DNA from: Selenomonas sputigena
GTDB lineage: Bacteria > Bacillota > Negativicutes > Selenomonadales > Selenomonadaceae
Reading direction: 5' to 3'
NCBI RefSeq assembly: GCF_026015965.1
Contig: NZ_CP110383.1
Span: 1,119,501 to 1,183,500, forward strand
Length of the DNA stretch: 64,000 nt
Shown here: positions 27,650 to 36,802 of the stretch, one piece after another
Layout of the letters: each line of letters begins with the position of its first letter
How positions within the stretch are numbered: position 1 is the stretch's first letter
Notes under the pieces: model-generated
Told to the model about the DNA's origin: nothing
Database searches by the model: none
What the model saw: the letters and a program-made list of their open reading frames with translations, nothing else
Translations under genes and position numbers: made by a program

Positions 27650-28308
27650 TTGCCGCACCTTTCTACGATAGCACGCACAACGGCGGCGATATCCATGCCC
27701 GTCGTATCGAGCAGCTCTGCATCCGGCGCCTGCACAAGCGGCGAGATCTCACGCTCGCTGTCCGTCTTGTCACGCCGTGCGATGTCCCCTTCAAGCTCTG
27801 CGAGCGTCATGTCGTAGCCCTTTTCCTTCATCTCCTTCCAGCGACGTTTCGCACGCTCTGCCAAGGAGGCCGTGAGGAAAATCTTCACGTCAGCATTCGG
27901 CAGAACGTGCGTGGCGATGTCCCTGCCGTCCATGAGCACGCCGCCCGCGTCTGCCATGCGCCTTTGCTGATCGACCATCTTCTCGCGCACGGGACCCAAG
28001 CGCGCCACTTGCGATACGACGGCGCTGACCGCAGGCGTGCGGATTTCGCTCGTAACCTCTTCACCGTCGACGAAAACCTGCGTCCGCTTCCCATCATAGC
28101 GCAGACTGACCACGATGTCGGCGACAGCTGTGAGAATCTTCTCATCCGTCAGAGGCTCTCCGGCCTTGAGTGCCTTCCACGCAACGGCACGGTACATCGC
28201 GCCCGTGTCGATGTAAGTGTAGCCCAGTTCCTTCGCCGCGAGCTGAGCTACCGTGCTCTTGCCCGCACCCGCCGGCCCGTCGATCGCCACCACGAGTTTC
28301 TTTGCCAT
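27646..28308 (-). CDS. cmk: Cytidylate kinase
   Basis: Phosphorylates CMP and dCMP. The 220-residue P-loop kinase starts MAKKLVVAIDGPAGAGKSTVA. It has the family segments YIDTGAMYRAVAW and MDGRDIATHVLPNADVKIFL, and the lid-region RDKTDSEREISPL. The second of two tandem ATG codons (28308) is best spaced from GGGGG. It overlaps the aroA stop by one base. Confidence 0.97.
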   Translation of the reverse strand: MAKKLVVAIDGPAGAGKSTVAQLAAKELGYTYIDTGAMYRAVAWKALKAGEPLTDEKILTAVADIVVSLRYDGKRTQVFVDGEEVTSEIRTPAVSAVVSQVARLGPVREKMVDQQRRMADAGGVLMDGRDIATHVLPNADVKIFLTASLAERAKRRWKEMKEKGYDMTLAELEGDIARRDKTDSEREISPLVQAPDAELLDTTGMDIAAVVRAIVERCGK

Positions 28309-29630
28309 CATCTTTCCCCCTGTTGCACAAGTCCATCCAACGTCTGATAAAAAGACGGATATGAGATATTGACGCAAGATGGCGCATCGAGCGTCACGCC
28401 CACTCCTGCGGCGCCTGCCACGGCGAGCGACATCGCCATGCGATGATCGTCGTAGGTGCGGCAGGAGGCGGGCGAAAGCGTGCGCCCGCCATGGATGACC
28501 ATGCCGTCCTCCTTCGCCTCGACAGCACCCGGGGCGAGGCGATTGAGCTCCGTCGTCACCGCTGCAAGCCGGTCGGTCTCCTTGACGCGCAGTTCCGCCG
28601 CACCCGAAATCACGGTGTCGCCGTCTGCGAAAAGCGCCGCGACGGCAAGGATTGGGATCTCGTCAATGAGGCGCGGAATGATCTCGCCGCTAAACGATGT
28701 ACCACGAAGCGACGCCGCCCGCACGCGGATGTCAGCGAGCGCCTCGCCGCCGCTCTCACGCTCGTTGTCAATCGTGATGTTCGCACCCATGTCGGACAAT
28801 ACATCGAGAATACCCGTGCGCGTCGGATTGACACCTACATCCTGCAGGATGATGTCGCTTCCCTCAATCAGAGACGCTGCAACGAGCCAGTACGCGGCAG
28901 AGCTGATGTCGCCAGGTACACGGATCTCTTCGGGCGCAAATAGTTCGTCGGCCGGCTCGATCGTCACCTTCGTCCCCTCGCGCTCAATCCTTGCACCGAA
29001 GGCGCTGAGCATGCGTTCCGTATGGTCGCGCGAAAGTGCCGGCTCCGTCAGACAAGTCTCTCTTTCCGCATAAAGACCCGCAAGAAGCACCGCCGACTTC
29101 ACCTGTGCGCTCGCGACGGGACTTTCGTAGTCCATCGCGCGAAGCGATCCCTCATGCGGCAGTACGGCGAGCGGCAGGAAACGATCCGAACCGCGCCCCC
29201 GAATCGCAGCCCCCATGCGTGTGAGCGGTTCAACAACACGCCCCATGGGGCGACGCGAGAGCGATGCGTCGCCCGTAAGCACCGAGAAGAACGACTGCCC
29301 CGCGAGAATCCCCAGCAGAAGACGCAGCGTCGTGCCGGAATTTCCCGCATCGAGGATGCCCTGCGGCTCTTTCAAGCCATGCAGGCCGACACCCGTGACG
29401 AGGAGGGCGCCGTCCGCCTGTCGCTCGACGCCTGCGCCGAGTGCCCTCATGCACGCCGCTGTCGAAAGGCAGTCCGCCGCTTCGAGGAAGTTTTGGACGC
29501 GCACCTTTCCTTTCGCTATGGCAGAAAACATCACGCTGCGATGTGAAACGGACTTGTCCCCGGGCACGCGGATCTTCCCCGTCAACCCCCTCTTTGCCGG
29601 ACGGATTTCTCTTCCTTCAGCCATATACAT
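28308..29630 (-). CDS. aroA: 3-phosphoshikimate 1-carboxyvinyltransferase (EPSP synthase)
   Basis: Transfers enolpyruvyl from PEP to shikimate 3-phosphate. The protein is about 440 residues with repeated beta-alpha-beta units. Key motifs are VPGDKSVSHRSVMFSAIA at the N-terminus, LDAGNSGTTLRLL, the catalytic-region PVASAQVKSAVLLAGL and RVKETDRLAAV, and TYDDHRMAMSLAVAG near the end. Two starts are possible, ATG at 29630 (closest to GAGGGG) and ATG at 29624. It lies 22 bases after the flavoprotein gene. Confidence 0.96.
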   Translation of the reverse strand: MYMAEGREIRPAKRGLTGKIRVPGDKSVSHRSVMFSAIAKGKVRVQNFLEAADCLSTAACMRALGAGVERQADGALLVTGVGLHGLKEPQGILDAGNSGTTLRLLLGILAGQSFFSVLTGDASLSRRPMGRVVEPLTRMGAAIRGRGSDRFLPLAVLPHEGSLRAMDYESPVASAQVKSAVLLAGLYAERETCLTEPALSRDHTERMLSAFGARIEREGTKVTIEPADELFAPEEIRVPGDISSAAYWLVAASLIEGSDIILQDVGVNPTRTGILDVLSDMGANITIDNERESGGEALADIRVRAASLRGTSFSGEIIPRLIDEIPILAVAALFADGDTVISGAAELRVKETDRLAAVTTELNRLAPGAVEAKEDGMVIHGGRTLSPASCRTYDDHRMAMSLAVAGAAGVGVTLDAPSCVNISYPSFYQTLDGLVQQGER

Positions 29631-29652
29631 CTTTCCCCTCAAAATCATGCTT

Positions 29653-30915
29653 TCAAACTTCTGCCTGTCCCACACGGGCGGCGCTCCAGCGTCCCGCTGC
29701 CGCCCCCATGGAAAACGCCGCCTGCAAGTTGTATCCACCCGTGAAGCCGTCGACATCGACGACCTCGCCGGCAAAATAAAGACCCGGCACAAGCTTTGAT
29801 TCCATCGTCTTGGGATCGATCTCCTTCGTCGAGACGCCGCCCGCCGTCACGATGGCCTCGGCGAGAGGCCGCGTCTTCTCGATCGTGAGCACGAGATGCT
29901 TGATCACCTCGGAGATTCTCATGCGCTCTTCACGCCGCAAGTCGTGCACGAACTTTTCGGGAGACAGGTACGCCGCATCGAGCACGGGCGCGATGAGTTT
30001 CCCGGGCAAAAGATCGCGCATACCATTCTTCAGCGCCTTGTTCCGGTATTTTTCAAAGTCGCGCTGCACGCGCGCCGCAAAGACTTCAGGCGTCAGGGCG
30101 GGCTTCAAGTCGAGTACAAGCTCCACGAATTTCCCCGCCGCAAGCGCCTCGGCCGCCGCACGGCTCAAAGACAGAACGATGGGCCCTGTCACGCCGAAGT
30201 GCGTGAACATCATCTCGCCAAATTCCTCGCCGATTCTCCTGCCGTCAGCAAGAAGCGTCACGCGCACGTTGCGCAGGGACAGTCCCTGCGCCTCTTTGAC
30301 CCAGTCCTCCTCCGTGACAAGCGGCACGAGCGACGGCAAGACATTCGTGACCGTATGGCCGAGCGTACGCGCCATCGTATAGCCGTCGCCCGACGATCCT
30401 GTACCCGGATATGACGCGCCGCCCACCGCGAGCACGACGGCGTCGGCACGCATCTTCGCGCCGCTCGCGAGTCTGACTCCCGCCGCATGTCCCTCTTCCA
30501 CGAGGATCTCGGCGACGCGCACCTCCGTCTCGATCTTCACTCCGAGCGCATGAAGATGCCGGACGAGCGCCTCGACCGCATCGGTGGCGCGGTCACTGAC
30601 GGGAAAGACACGCCCGCCGCGCTCCACTTTCGTCTCCACACCAAGTTCTCGGAAAAATTCCCGCACATCCTCATTGTCAAAAGCGTGCAGGGCGCTGTAG
30701 AGAAACGAGCCGTTGCCCGGGATATTCTTGACGATCTCTGCGACGGGCGCGACATTCGTGATATTGCAGCGCCCCTTGCCCGTAATCATCATCTTGCGGC
30801 CGGGCTGCTTCATTTTCTCCAAAAGGAGCACGGAAGCGCCTGCTTCCGCCGCCTTGGCCGCCGCCATGAAGCCAGCCGGACCTGCGCCGACAACGAGGAC
30901 GCGCCGCGCACTCAT
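29653..30915 (-). CDS. HI0933/BaiN-like FAD-dependent oxidoreductase
   Basis: 420-residue flavoprotein with the N-terminal dinucleotide motif VLVVGAGPAGFMAAAKAAEA, the family segment KMMITGKGRCNITN, a middle substrate domain, and the C-terminal FAD motif YFAGEVVDVDGFTGGYNLQ with AFSMG. The physiological substrate of most members is unknown; some act on steroid intermediates. The ATG at 30915 overlaps the rluB stop (ATGA); the upstream frame lies inside rluB. Confidence 0.9.
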   Translation of the reverse strand: MSARRVLVVGAGPAGFMAAAKAAEAGASVLLLEKMKQPGRKMMITGKGRCNITNVAPVAEIVKNIPGNGSFLYSALHAFDNEDVREFFRELGVETKVERGGRVFPVSDRATDAVEALVRHLHALGVKIETEVRVAEILVEEGHAAGVRLASGAKMRADAVVLAVGGASYPGTGSSGDGYTMARTLGHTVTNVLPSLVPLVTEEDWVKEAQGLSLRNVRVTLLADGRRIGEEFGEMMFTHFGVTGPIVLSLSRAAAEALAAGKFVELVLDLKPALTPEVFAARVQRDFEKYRNKALKNGMRDLLPGKLIAPVLDAAYLSPEKFVHDLRREERMRISEVIKHLVLTIEKTRPLAEAIVTAGGVSTKEIDPKTMESKLVPGLYFAGEVVDVDGFTGGYNLQAAFSMGAAAGRWSAARVGQAEV

Positions 30916-31640
30916 CGTTCTTCTGCGAGGCGATAGAGCGCCTCGACCTCCGCCTTCGTCAGAGGACGCGAAGCGCCGCGCTTGACGCCGTCCAGCGTGA
31001 GCTGCGCAAAACGCGTGCGCTTCAGGGCGCGCACGTCGCACCCCACGGCCTCGAACATGCGACGCACCTGCCGATTCCTGCCCTCGTGCAGCGTGACCTC
31101 GACGTCACTGAGCCCCTTTTCCGTCACGCCGTAGACGCGCACCTCCGCCGGCGCCGTCATGCCGTCTGCCAGTTCGATGCCGCCTCGGAGCTTCTTCAGG
31201 GCTTCTGGCGTAAGGTCGCCCGCCACCTTCGCACGGTACGTCTTGTGCACGAGAAAGCGCGGATGAAGAAGAGCCTGCGTCAGTGTACCGTCATTCGTAA
31301 GGAGGAGCAGCCCTTCCGTATTCTGGTCGAGCCTTCCCACCGGATAGACGCGCACGTCCTTCACGGGCAGAAGGTCGAGCACCGTGCGCCTGCCGCGCTC
31401 GTCGGAAACGGTCGAGACGCAGCCCTTGGGCTTGTTCAGCAAGAAATAGACGAGACGCTCCTCTGCGGGAAGCGGCTCGCCGTCCACCGCAATACATGCG
31501 GTCGCCGCGTCCGCCTTCGTTCCCGGCTCACGCACCACCGCGCCGTCCACTGTCACGCGCCCCGCCGCAATGAGCTCCTCCGCCTTGCGGCGTGACGCCA
31601 CGCCCGCGCGGCTGATGATTTTTTGCAATCGTTCTTCCAT
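30912..31640 (-). CDS. rluB: 23S rRNA pseudouridine synthase, RluB/RsuA family
   Basis: 242 residues: an N-terminal S4 RNA-binding domain (RLQKIISRAGVASRRKAEEL) and a pseudouridine synthase domain with the catalytic aspartate in VGRLDQNTEGLLLLTND and the late LHEGRNRQVRRMFEAVG motif. The RluB subgroup is likely from length and context, but RsuA-like specificity cannot be excluded. It lies 52 bases after the small protein gene. Confidence 0.92.
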   Translation of the reverse strand: MEERLQKIISRAGVASRRKAEELIAAGRVTVDGAVVREPGTKADAATACIAVDGEPLPAEERLVYFLLNKPKGCVSTVSDERGRRTVLDLLPVKDVRVYPVGRLDQNTEGLLLLTNDGTLTQALLHPRFLVHKTYRAKVAGDLTPEALKKLRGGIELADGMTAPAEVRVYGVTEKGLSDVEVTLHEGRNRQVRRMFEAVGCDVRALKRTRFAQLTLDGVKRGASRPLTKAEVEALYRLAEER

Positions 31641-31692
31641 ACTTCACCCTTACCCGTAAACTCTTATTAGACGCATCCGACGCACACCGCGC

Positions 31693-31884
31693 TCAGAGAT
31701 TCGCCATATTGCAGACGATGTCGCGCGCCTCTTCCACTTCCGAGGCGAGGACGCGTATCTCGAAGTTCGCCTTGCGCTGGCTGCCGACGGATTTCCGATC
31801 CGTCAATATGCCTTCCGCCTCCAGCCTTTCGCAGATCTTCTCCGCCTGCCCCTTTGTTGCAGCCACAAAGATCGATGTCCACAT
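31693..31884 (-). CDS. Small conserved-looking protein, DUF2007-like
   Basis: 63 residues starting MWTSIFVAATKGQAEKICER, with a beta-alpha-beta pattern and a C-terminal VEEARDIVCNM helix. It resembles DUF2007-type small putative signal proteins, but the assignment is weak. GGAGGAAATTTTC precedes the ATG at 31884, 20 bases after the dnaE stop. A longer in-frame start would lie inside dnaE and is not supported. Confidence 0.7.
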   Translation of the reverse strand: MWTSIFVAATKGQAEKICERLEAEGILTDRKSVGSQRKANFEIRVLASEVEEARDIVCNMANL

Positions 31885-31904
31885 GAAAATTTCCTCCTTC
31901 GGCG

Positions 31905-34900
31905 CTATCTCTGCAACACCGAGTTTTTGCCGAGCAAGGCCTCGATTTCCTGCACGACGGCAGGAGATGCGTCGAGCCAATACTGCGGCTCCAACTTCTG
32001 CCAACGTCCCTTCCGATTCAAAAAGACGACATGATCGCCCCTGTGCATCGCGAAAATGCCGTAGAGCGCATCGAGCGCAGCCGCTTCCTCGTGCTCTGCG
32101 GTAAGCGTGATGTAATAATCCTGCCGATAATCGTCGAGCGCAGTAATCGTGTCGGCAAGCACCTTGACGCCGTCATCTGTGAAATTCACGCGCCCCTGCA
32201 CGACGATGGCCGCATCGGGAACAAGGAGGTTCACATGCGGGTAGAATACCGCGGGGAAGACGACGACTTCGACGGAATGCGTGTAGTCCTCCAATTCCAA
32301 GAAGCACATCGTGTCGCCCTTCTTCGTTGCGATCCGCTTCGCCGAGGAGATGAGGCCGCCGATGCGCACGAGTTGGCGCTCCTTCTTCTTGCCGTCTAAG
32401 ATATCCCCGATGGGCACGAGATTCTTGATCTTCTTCTCATGGCGATCGAGCGGATGTCCTGTAATGAAGAAGCCTGTGTTCTCCTTCTCCCACGCGAGTC
32501 GCTGCACCGAGTCTGCCTCAGCGATGTCGGGAAGCGCGACGTCCTCAGCCTCCTGCATCGCCGCCTCGCCGAAAAGGCCGATCTGCCCGCTCGCTGCATC
32601 CGCGTGCTTTCGTGCAGCGACATCGATGACGCGCTCCAAGACGGCAAGAAGCTGCGAGCGGTGCGCGCCGAGCGAGTCGAACGCACCGCATTTGATGAGA
32701 CTTTCAAGTACGCGCTTATTTGCCGTGCGCATATCGACGCGCGTGCAGAAGTCCAGGAGCGACGTGAAAGCGCCGCCTTCCTCGCGCACGGCTGCGAGAC
32801 TCTTGATCGCCGCCTCGCCGACATTTCGCACGGCGGCGAGGCCAAAACGAATGGCCGCGCCGTCGACGCTGAAATTCGCCTCGCTCGCGTTGACGTCGGG
32901 CGGCAGAATCTTGATGCCCATGCGGCGGCAAAGCTCGATGTAGACGCCGACCTTATCGTTCGTGTCCATGATGCTCGTGAGCATCGCCGCCATGAACTCC
33001 TGCGGATAATGCGCCTTCAAGTACGCCGTCTGCCACGCCACGAGCGCGTATGCCGCGCTGTGCGACTTATTGAAGCCGTAGTCGGCAAAATGTGTCAGAA
33101 GATCGAAGATCTTTTCTGCCAAAGCATCATCAATGCCGTTCTCTCGCGTTCCCTTCATGTACGTCTCGCGCTGCGACATCAGGACTTCGTGCTTCTTCTT
33201 GCCCATGGCGCGGCGCAGGATGTCCGCCTGCCCGAGCGTGAAGTTCGCGAGCACCTGCACGACCTGCATGACCTGCTCCTGATAGAGCACGACGCCGAAC
33301 GTCTCCTTCAAGATCGGCTCCAAGAGAGGATGCAGGTAGGTCACCTTCTTCTTGCCATGCCTGCCCGCGATGAAATCCGTCACCATGCCGCTGCCCAAGG
33401 GGCCCGGCCGGTAGAGCGCGACCGTCGGGATGAGGTCTTGAAAGTTTTTCGGCTGCAAGTCCTTGACGAGATTCGTCATGCCCGCCGATTCCATCTGGAA
33501 AACCGCGCCCGTATCGCCGCGGCAGAGCATCTCGGCTGTCTTCTCGTCTTCAAGCGGTATCGTGTCGATGTCGATCGTGATGCCGCGGCTCTTCTTGATG
33601 TTCTTCAAGGCGTCGGCGATGACCGTGAGCGTGCGCAGGCCGAGGAAATCCATCTTCAAAAGCCCCAGCTCTTCCACGTGATCCTTGTCGTACTCCGTCA
33701 CGAGCGTGCCGTCGGAGACCTGCACAGGCACATAGTCGGTCAAGGGATTTCGCGCGATCACGACGCCCGCCGCGTGCGTCGACGAGTGGCGCGGCAGCCC
33801 TTCAAGGTCGCGCGCGAAGTCGATGAGCCGCTTCGTCTCGTCGCTCTCCTCATAGATGCTGCGAAAATCCTGCGAATCGGCGAGCGCACGGTCGAGCGTG
33901 ATGCCAAGCTCTGACGGCACAGCCTTCGCCACGCGGTCGACGCTCGCATACGTCATTTCGAGCGCACGCCCGACGTCACGGATCGCGCCCTTCGCCGCCA
34001 TCGTGCCGAAGGTGATGATCTGCGCGACATGATCGGCGCCGTAGCGGCGCTTCACATAGTCGATGACCTCCTCGCGGCGAATGTAGCAGAAGTCGATGTC
34101 GATATCGGGCATCGTCACGCGCTCCGGATTCAAAAAACGCTCGAAGAGCAATTCGTACTTCAGGGGATCGAGGTTCGTGATGCCCAGGAGATAGGCGACG
34201 ATGCTGCCCGCCGCCGAGCCGCGCCCCGGACCGACGGCGATTCCCTCGCCGCGCGCATACTTGATGAAATCCCAGACGATGAGAAAGTAGCTGTCATAGC
34301 CCATGCGATGGATGATGGAAAGCTCGTAATCGAGCCTTTCGCGCACAGCGGGCGTGATCTTTTCGTAGCGAAGGGGCAGATTCTCCTCGCAGAGCTGCTT
34401 TAGGTAGGCCTCGTCCGACATTCCCTCCGGCAACGGAAAATTCGGCAGATGAAGATGCCCGAACTCAAAGTCGACCTTGCATCGCTCGGCGATCTTCTGC
34501 GTATTGGCGAGCGCCTCCGGGTGATCGTGAAAAAGCGCCTGCATCTCCTCGGGCGAGCGCATGTAGAACTCCCCTTCGGCATAGCGCATGCGCGTCGGAT
34601 CATGGACGCCCTTGCCCGTCTGAATCGCGAGCAGGACATCGTGCGCCTCCGTGTCCTCTTTATGCACATAGTGGATGTCGTTCGTCGCCACGAGTCCGAC
34701 GCCGAACTTCTCCGCCAGCTCAATGACACCCGCGAATGCTGTCTTTTCATCGGGGATTCCATGGTCTTGAATCTCAAGGAAGAAATTCTCTCGTCCAAAG
34801 ATGTCGATATACTCCTCGACGAGCTTTTCCGCGCGCTCGCGCTCGCCACGCAGGATCGCCTGCGGGATCTCTCCCGCGACGCAGGCGCTGAGGCAGATGA

Positions 34901-35300
34901 GGCCCTTATGATACTTGCGCAGGATGTCCTTATCGACGCGCGGCTTGTAGTACATGCCCTCTGTATTGGCTAGCGAGACGAGTTTCACCAGGCTTCGATA
35001 GCCTTCATCATTCTCCGCAAGAAGAATCAGATGATAGTAGCGCGTGCCGCGCACCTCGGTGCGGTCAAAGCGCGACTCAGGCGCAAGATACGCCTCACAG
35101 CCGATGATCGGACGGATTCCCTGCTTCTTCGCTTCCTTATAAAAATCAATGACGCCGTACATCGCCCCGTGATCGGTGATCGCGACGGAATCCATGCCAA
35201 GCTCCTTCGTGCGTGCGATAAGCTCGGGAATGCGACTTGCGCCGTCGAGAAGGCTGTAGCATGTATGAACGTGCAAATGTGCAAAGGGAATCTTCGTCAT
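31905..35300 (-). CDS. dnaE: DNA polymerase III alpha subunit DnaE
   Basis: Replicative C-family polymerase. The 1131-residue protein has an N-terminal PHP domain (AHLHVHTCYSLLDGASRIPE), the polymerase palm with catalytic aspartates in MPDIDIDFCYIRRE, a fingers/HhH region (QADILRRAMGKKKHEV, then HFADYGFNKSHSAAYALVA), and a C-terminal OB fold (VRIGGLISSAKRIATKKGD). The ATG at 35300 has AGAGGAGG upstream. It is the first gene of a long minus-strand series and has its own promoter. Confidence 0.97.
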   Translation of the reverse strand: MTKIPFAHLHVHTCYSLLDGASRIPELIARTKELGMDSVAITDHGAMYGVIDFYKEAKKQGIRPIIGCEAYLAPESRFDRTEVRGTRYYHLILLAENDEGYRSLVKLVSLANTEGMYYKPRVDKDILRKYHKGLICLSACVAGEIPQAILRGERERAEKLVEEYIDIFGRENFFLEIQDHGIPDEKTAFAGVIELAEKFGVGLVATNDIHYVHKEDTEAHDVLLAIQTGKGVHDPTRMRYAEGEFYMRSPEEMQALFHDHPEALANTQKIAERCKVDFEFGHLHLPNFPLPEGMSDEAYLKQLCEENLPLRYEKITPAVRERLDYELSIIHRMGYDSYFLIVWDFIKYARGEGIAVGPGRGSAAGSIVAYLLGITNLDPLKYELLFERFLNPERVTMPDIDIDFCYIRREEVIDYVKRRYGADHVAQIITFGTMAAKGAIRDVGRALEMTYASVDRVAKAVPSELGITLDRALADSQDFRSIYEESDETKRLIDFARDLEGLPRHSSTHAAGVVIARNPLTDYVPVQVSDGTLVTEYDKDHVEELGLLKMDFLGLRTLTVIADALKNIKKSRGITIDIDTIPLEDEKTAEMLCRGDTGAVFQMESAGMTNLVKDLQPKNFQDLIPTVALYRPGPLGSGMVTDFIAGRHGKKKVTYLHPLLEPILKETFGVVLYQEQVMQVVQVLANFTLGQADILRRAMGKKKHEVLMSQRETYMKGTRENGIDDALAEKIFDLLTHFADYGFNKSHSAAYALVAWQTAYLKAHYPQEFMAAMLTSIMDTNDKVGVYIELCRRMGIKILPPDVNASEANFSVDGAAIRFGLAAVRNVGEAAIKSLAAVREEGGAFTSLLDFCTRVDMRTANKRVLESLIKCGAFDSLGAHRSQLLAVLERVIDVAARKHADAASGQIGLFGEAAMQEAEDVALPDIAEADSVQRLAWEKENTGFFITGHPLDRHEKKIKNLVPIGDILDGKKKERQLVRIGGLISSAKRIATKKGDTMCFLELEDYTHSVEVVVFPAVFYPHVNLLVPDAAIVVQGRVNFTDDGVKVLADTITALDDYRQDYYITLTAEHEEAAALDALYGIFAMHRGDHVVFLNRKGRWQKLEPQYWLDASPAVVQEIEALLGKNSVLQR

Positions 35301-35341
35301 GGCAGCCTCCTCTATCACTCTTTTATGTTTCGCTTCTTCCT

Positions 35342-35370
35342 ATTATAAAGGAAAACGAGCGAACCTTCAA
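35342..35370 (-). promoter_or_regulatory. Promoter of the dnaE series
   Basis: On the minus strand, TTGAAG (35370-35365), a 17-base spacer and a perfect TATAAT (35347-35342), about 42 bases before dnaE. The -35 overlaps the stop of the upstream nucleosidase gene. Confidence 0.75.
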
Positions 35371-36161
35371 CGCTTCTTCATATACGCTTCGGCAACAGCG
35401 AGAACATATTCCTGCAGCGCGGCGCCGACAGCGAGATCCCAATCAACATCACCCGCAAAGACCGTATTGGAAACGACGCGGATCGTGAGGAACGGCACAT
35501 CGTACGTCTGGCAAATTTGCGCGACGGCGTCACCCTCCATCTCCTCAACCGCAGTGCCGTAGAAATCATGCAGGAAGAGCACGCGGTCGACTTGGCAGTT
35601 CCAGCTGTCCGCCGTACCGATGACGCCCTCCGTCACGCTTCCTTTCTTGTAGGAGTTCTTGAGCGCGAGCGCCGTCCGAAAGAGACCCTCGTCTGCTCTG
35701 TGAAAGACCTCCTGCGTGAAGCGACGCGCTTCCTTGTCGTAGGCAAAGACGCCGAGCTGGTCGAGTGCCTCTTCATCGACACCCTCACCGCGTGCGCGAA
35801 AGTGCGATTTCCATGCCGATATATTGACCGTCTCTCTGCCTATGACAATATCGAAATTCTTTAGAACCGGATCATGCGCTCCCGCCGTCCCCTGATTGAT
35901 GACGGCGCAGGGGTGAAAGAACTCCATGGCAAGCGCCGTCGTCGCCGCCGCATTCGCCAAGCCCCACTGCGTGCGCGAAACGGCAAGAGGCACGCCATGA
36001 TAAGTGCCCGAGGCGAAGTACCACTCACCGAGCCGGTATTCCTCCAGAGCGTCGAGCTGCTCGACTATATGGCTCGTCTCCACCCTCATCGCACCTTGGA
36101 TGAGCAAGGGCGGCTCCCCCTTGTATGTCTTGCCCGACCGATCTGACAATCCTCCTACCAT
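35367..36161 (-). CDS. MTA/SAH nucleosidase-like (Pnp/Udp family)
   Basis: 264-residue purine nucleoside phosphorylase/nucleosidase fold protein. Motifs include SGTYHGVPLAVSRTQWGLANAA, the conserved VINQGTAGAHDP, and the C-terminal AVEEMEGDAVAQICQTYDVP with VSNTVFAGDVDWD. These fit hydrolysis of methylthioadenosine, adenosylhomocysteine or related nucleosides. The ATG at 36161 has GGAGGG 6 bases upstream; the earlier in-frame start would run past the promoter. It is divergent from the SpeD-like gene, and methylthioadenosine is a product of polyamine synthesis, so the pair may share a SAM-related task. Confidence 0.85.
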   Translation of the reverse strand: MVGGLSDRSGKTYKGEPPLLIQGAMRVETSHIVEQLDALEEYRLGEWYFASGTYHGVPLAVSRTQWGLANAAATTALAMEFFHPCAVINQGTAGAHDPVLKNFDIVIGRETVNISAWKSHFRARGEGVDEEALDQLGVFAYDKEARRFTQEVFHRADEGLFRTALALKNSYKKGSVTEGVIGTADSWNCQVDRVLFLHDFYGTAVEEMEGDAVAQICQTYDVPFLTIRVVSNTVFAGDVDWDLAVGAALQEYVLAVAEAYMKKR

Positions 36162-36206
36162 CCTCTTCCCTCCGTAAAATTCTCGCAAATTCTGCAAATG
36201 CAAAAT

Positions 36207-36235
36207 AGTATACGCCTCTAACTTTACATTGTCAA
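36207..36235 (-). promoter_or_regulatory. Promoter of the nucleosidase gene
   Basis: On the minus strand, consensus TTGACA (36235-36230), a 17-base spacer and TATACT (36212-36207). Its -35 region interleaves with the opposite promoter at 36223-36251. Confidence 0.8.
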
Positions 36236-36251
36236 CTAAATCCTCTATAAT
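36223..36251 (+). promoter_or_regulatory. Promoter of the SpeD-like gene
   Basis: TTTACA (36223-36228), a 17-base spacer and a perfect TATAAT (36246-36251), back to back with the nucleosidase promoter and sharing its -35 region. Confidence 0.8.
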
Positions 36252-36297
36252 GGAAATGACTAACTTTTCGACTTTACCGCAAAGGAGCGATTCCCTC

Positions 36298-36765
36298 TTG
36301 AAGATCATCGCACGGCATCTCACGGCCGACTTATACAACTGTAAAGAAAACAAGCTGCTCGACATGGAGATGACCGTCGCCTCCTTGAGGCGTCTCACCG
36401 AGGAAGCGGGCCTTCACATTCTGCAGGTCGACACGCAGGTGATTGAAAAGGGTCATTTCGTCGTCCTCCTCGCCCTCAAGGAGGGACATCTCGCACTGCA
36501 CACCTACACGGAACTCCGCTACGCGGCGGGCGATATCTTCCTCTGTGACGCGAATGCCGAGCCTGAAACGCTCTTCAAAGGGCTTAGGAGTTTCTTCAAA
36601 CCTGAAAAGATTCGCACGACCTTCCTCAAGCGCGGCGACTTCGGCAAGGCCAAGGATATGAAGCCAAAGATCAAGTCGCGCGTCGCGCCGCTTCGGCGCA
36701 TCCACAACACAGGCGCAAAGGTTATCCGACTTCTCGCGCGTCGCAACCGCAAGAAGAACTTTTGA
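36298..36765 (+). CDS. SpeD-like AdoMet decarboxylase homologue lacking the pyruvoyl serine
   Basis: 155 residues from a TTG with AAAGGAG 10 bases upstream. The start KIIARHLTADLY matches the N-terminus of bacterial AdoMet decarboxylase proenzymes (typically GRHLVAEFY). The core reads KEGHLALHTYTELRYAAGDIFLC where the family has ESHxxIHTxPExGYAAxDxFTCG. Numbered from this start, Glu62, His68 and Cys83 fall at the classical active-site positions, but residue 63 is Gly (GGA at 36484) instead of the Ser that is cleaved to make the pyruvoyl group. It also has a basic C-terminal tail (RRNRKKNF). It therefore cannot mature as a normal decarboxylase. A regulatory or other role is inferred. It is divergent from the nucleosidase gene. 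Confidence 0.8.
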   Translation: MKIIARHLTADLYNCKENKLLDMEMTVASLRRLTEEAGLHILQVDTQVIEKGHFVVLLALKEGHLALHTYTELRYAAGDIFLCDANAEPETLFKGLRSFFKPEKIRTTFLKRGDFGKAKDMKPKIKSRVAPLRRIHNTGAKVIRLLARRNRKKNF

Positions 36766-36792
36766 AAAAAGGCTGCCATCGGCAGCCTTTTC
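36765..36792. terminator. Bidirectional terminator between the SpeD-like and TPR genes
   Basis: AAAAAAGGCTGCC-ATC-GGCAGCCTTTT: a 7-base G+C stem flanked by A and T runs, placed between two convergent genes so it can serve both. Confidence 0.85.
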
Positions 36793-36802
36793 TATTTCAC
36801 CT

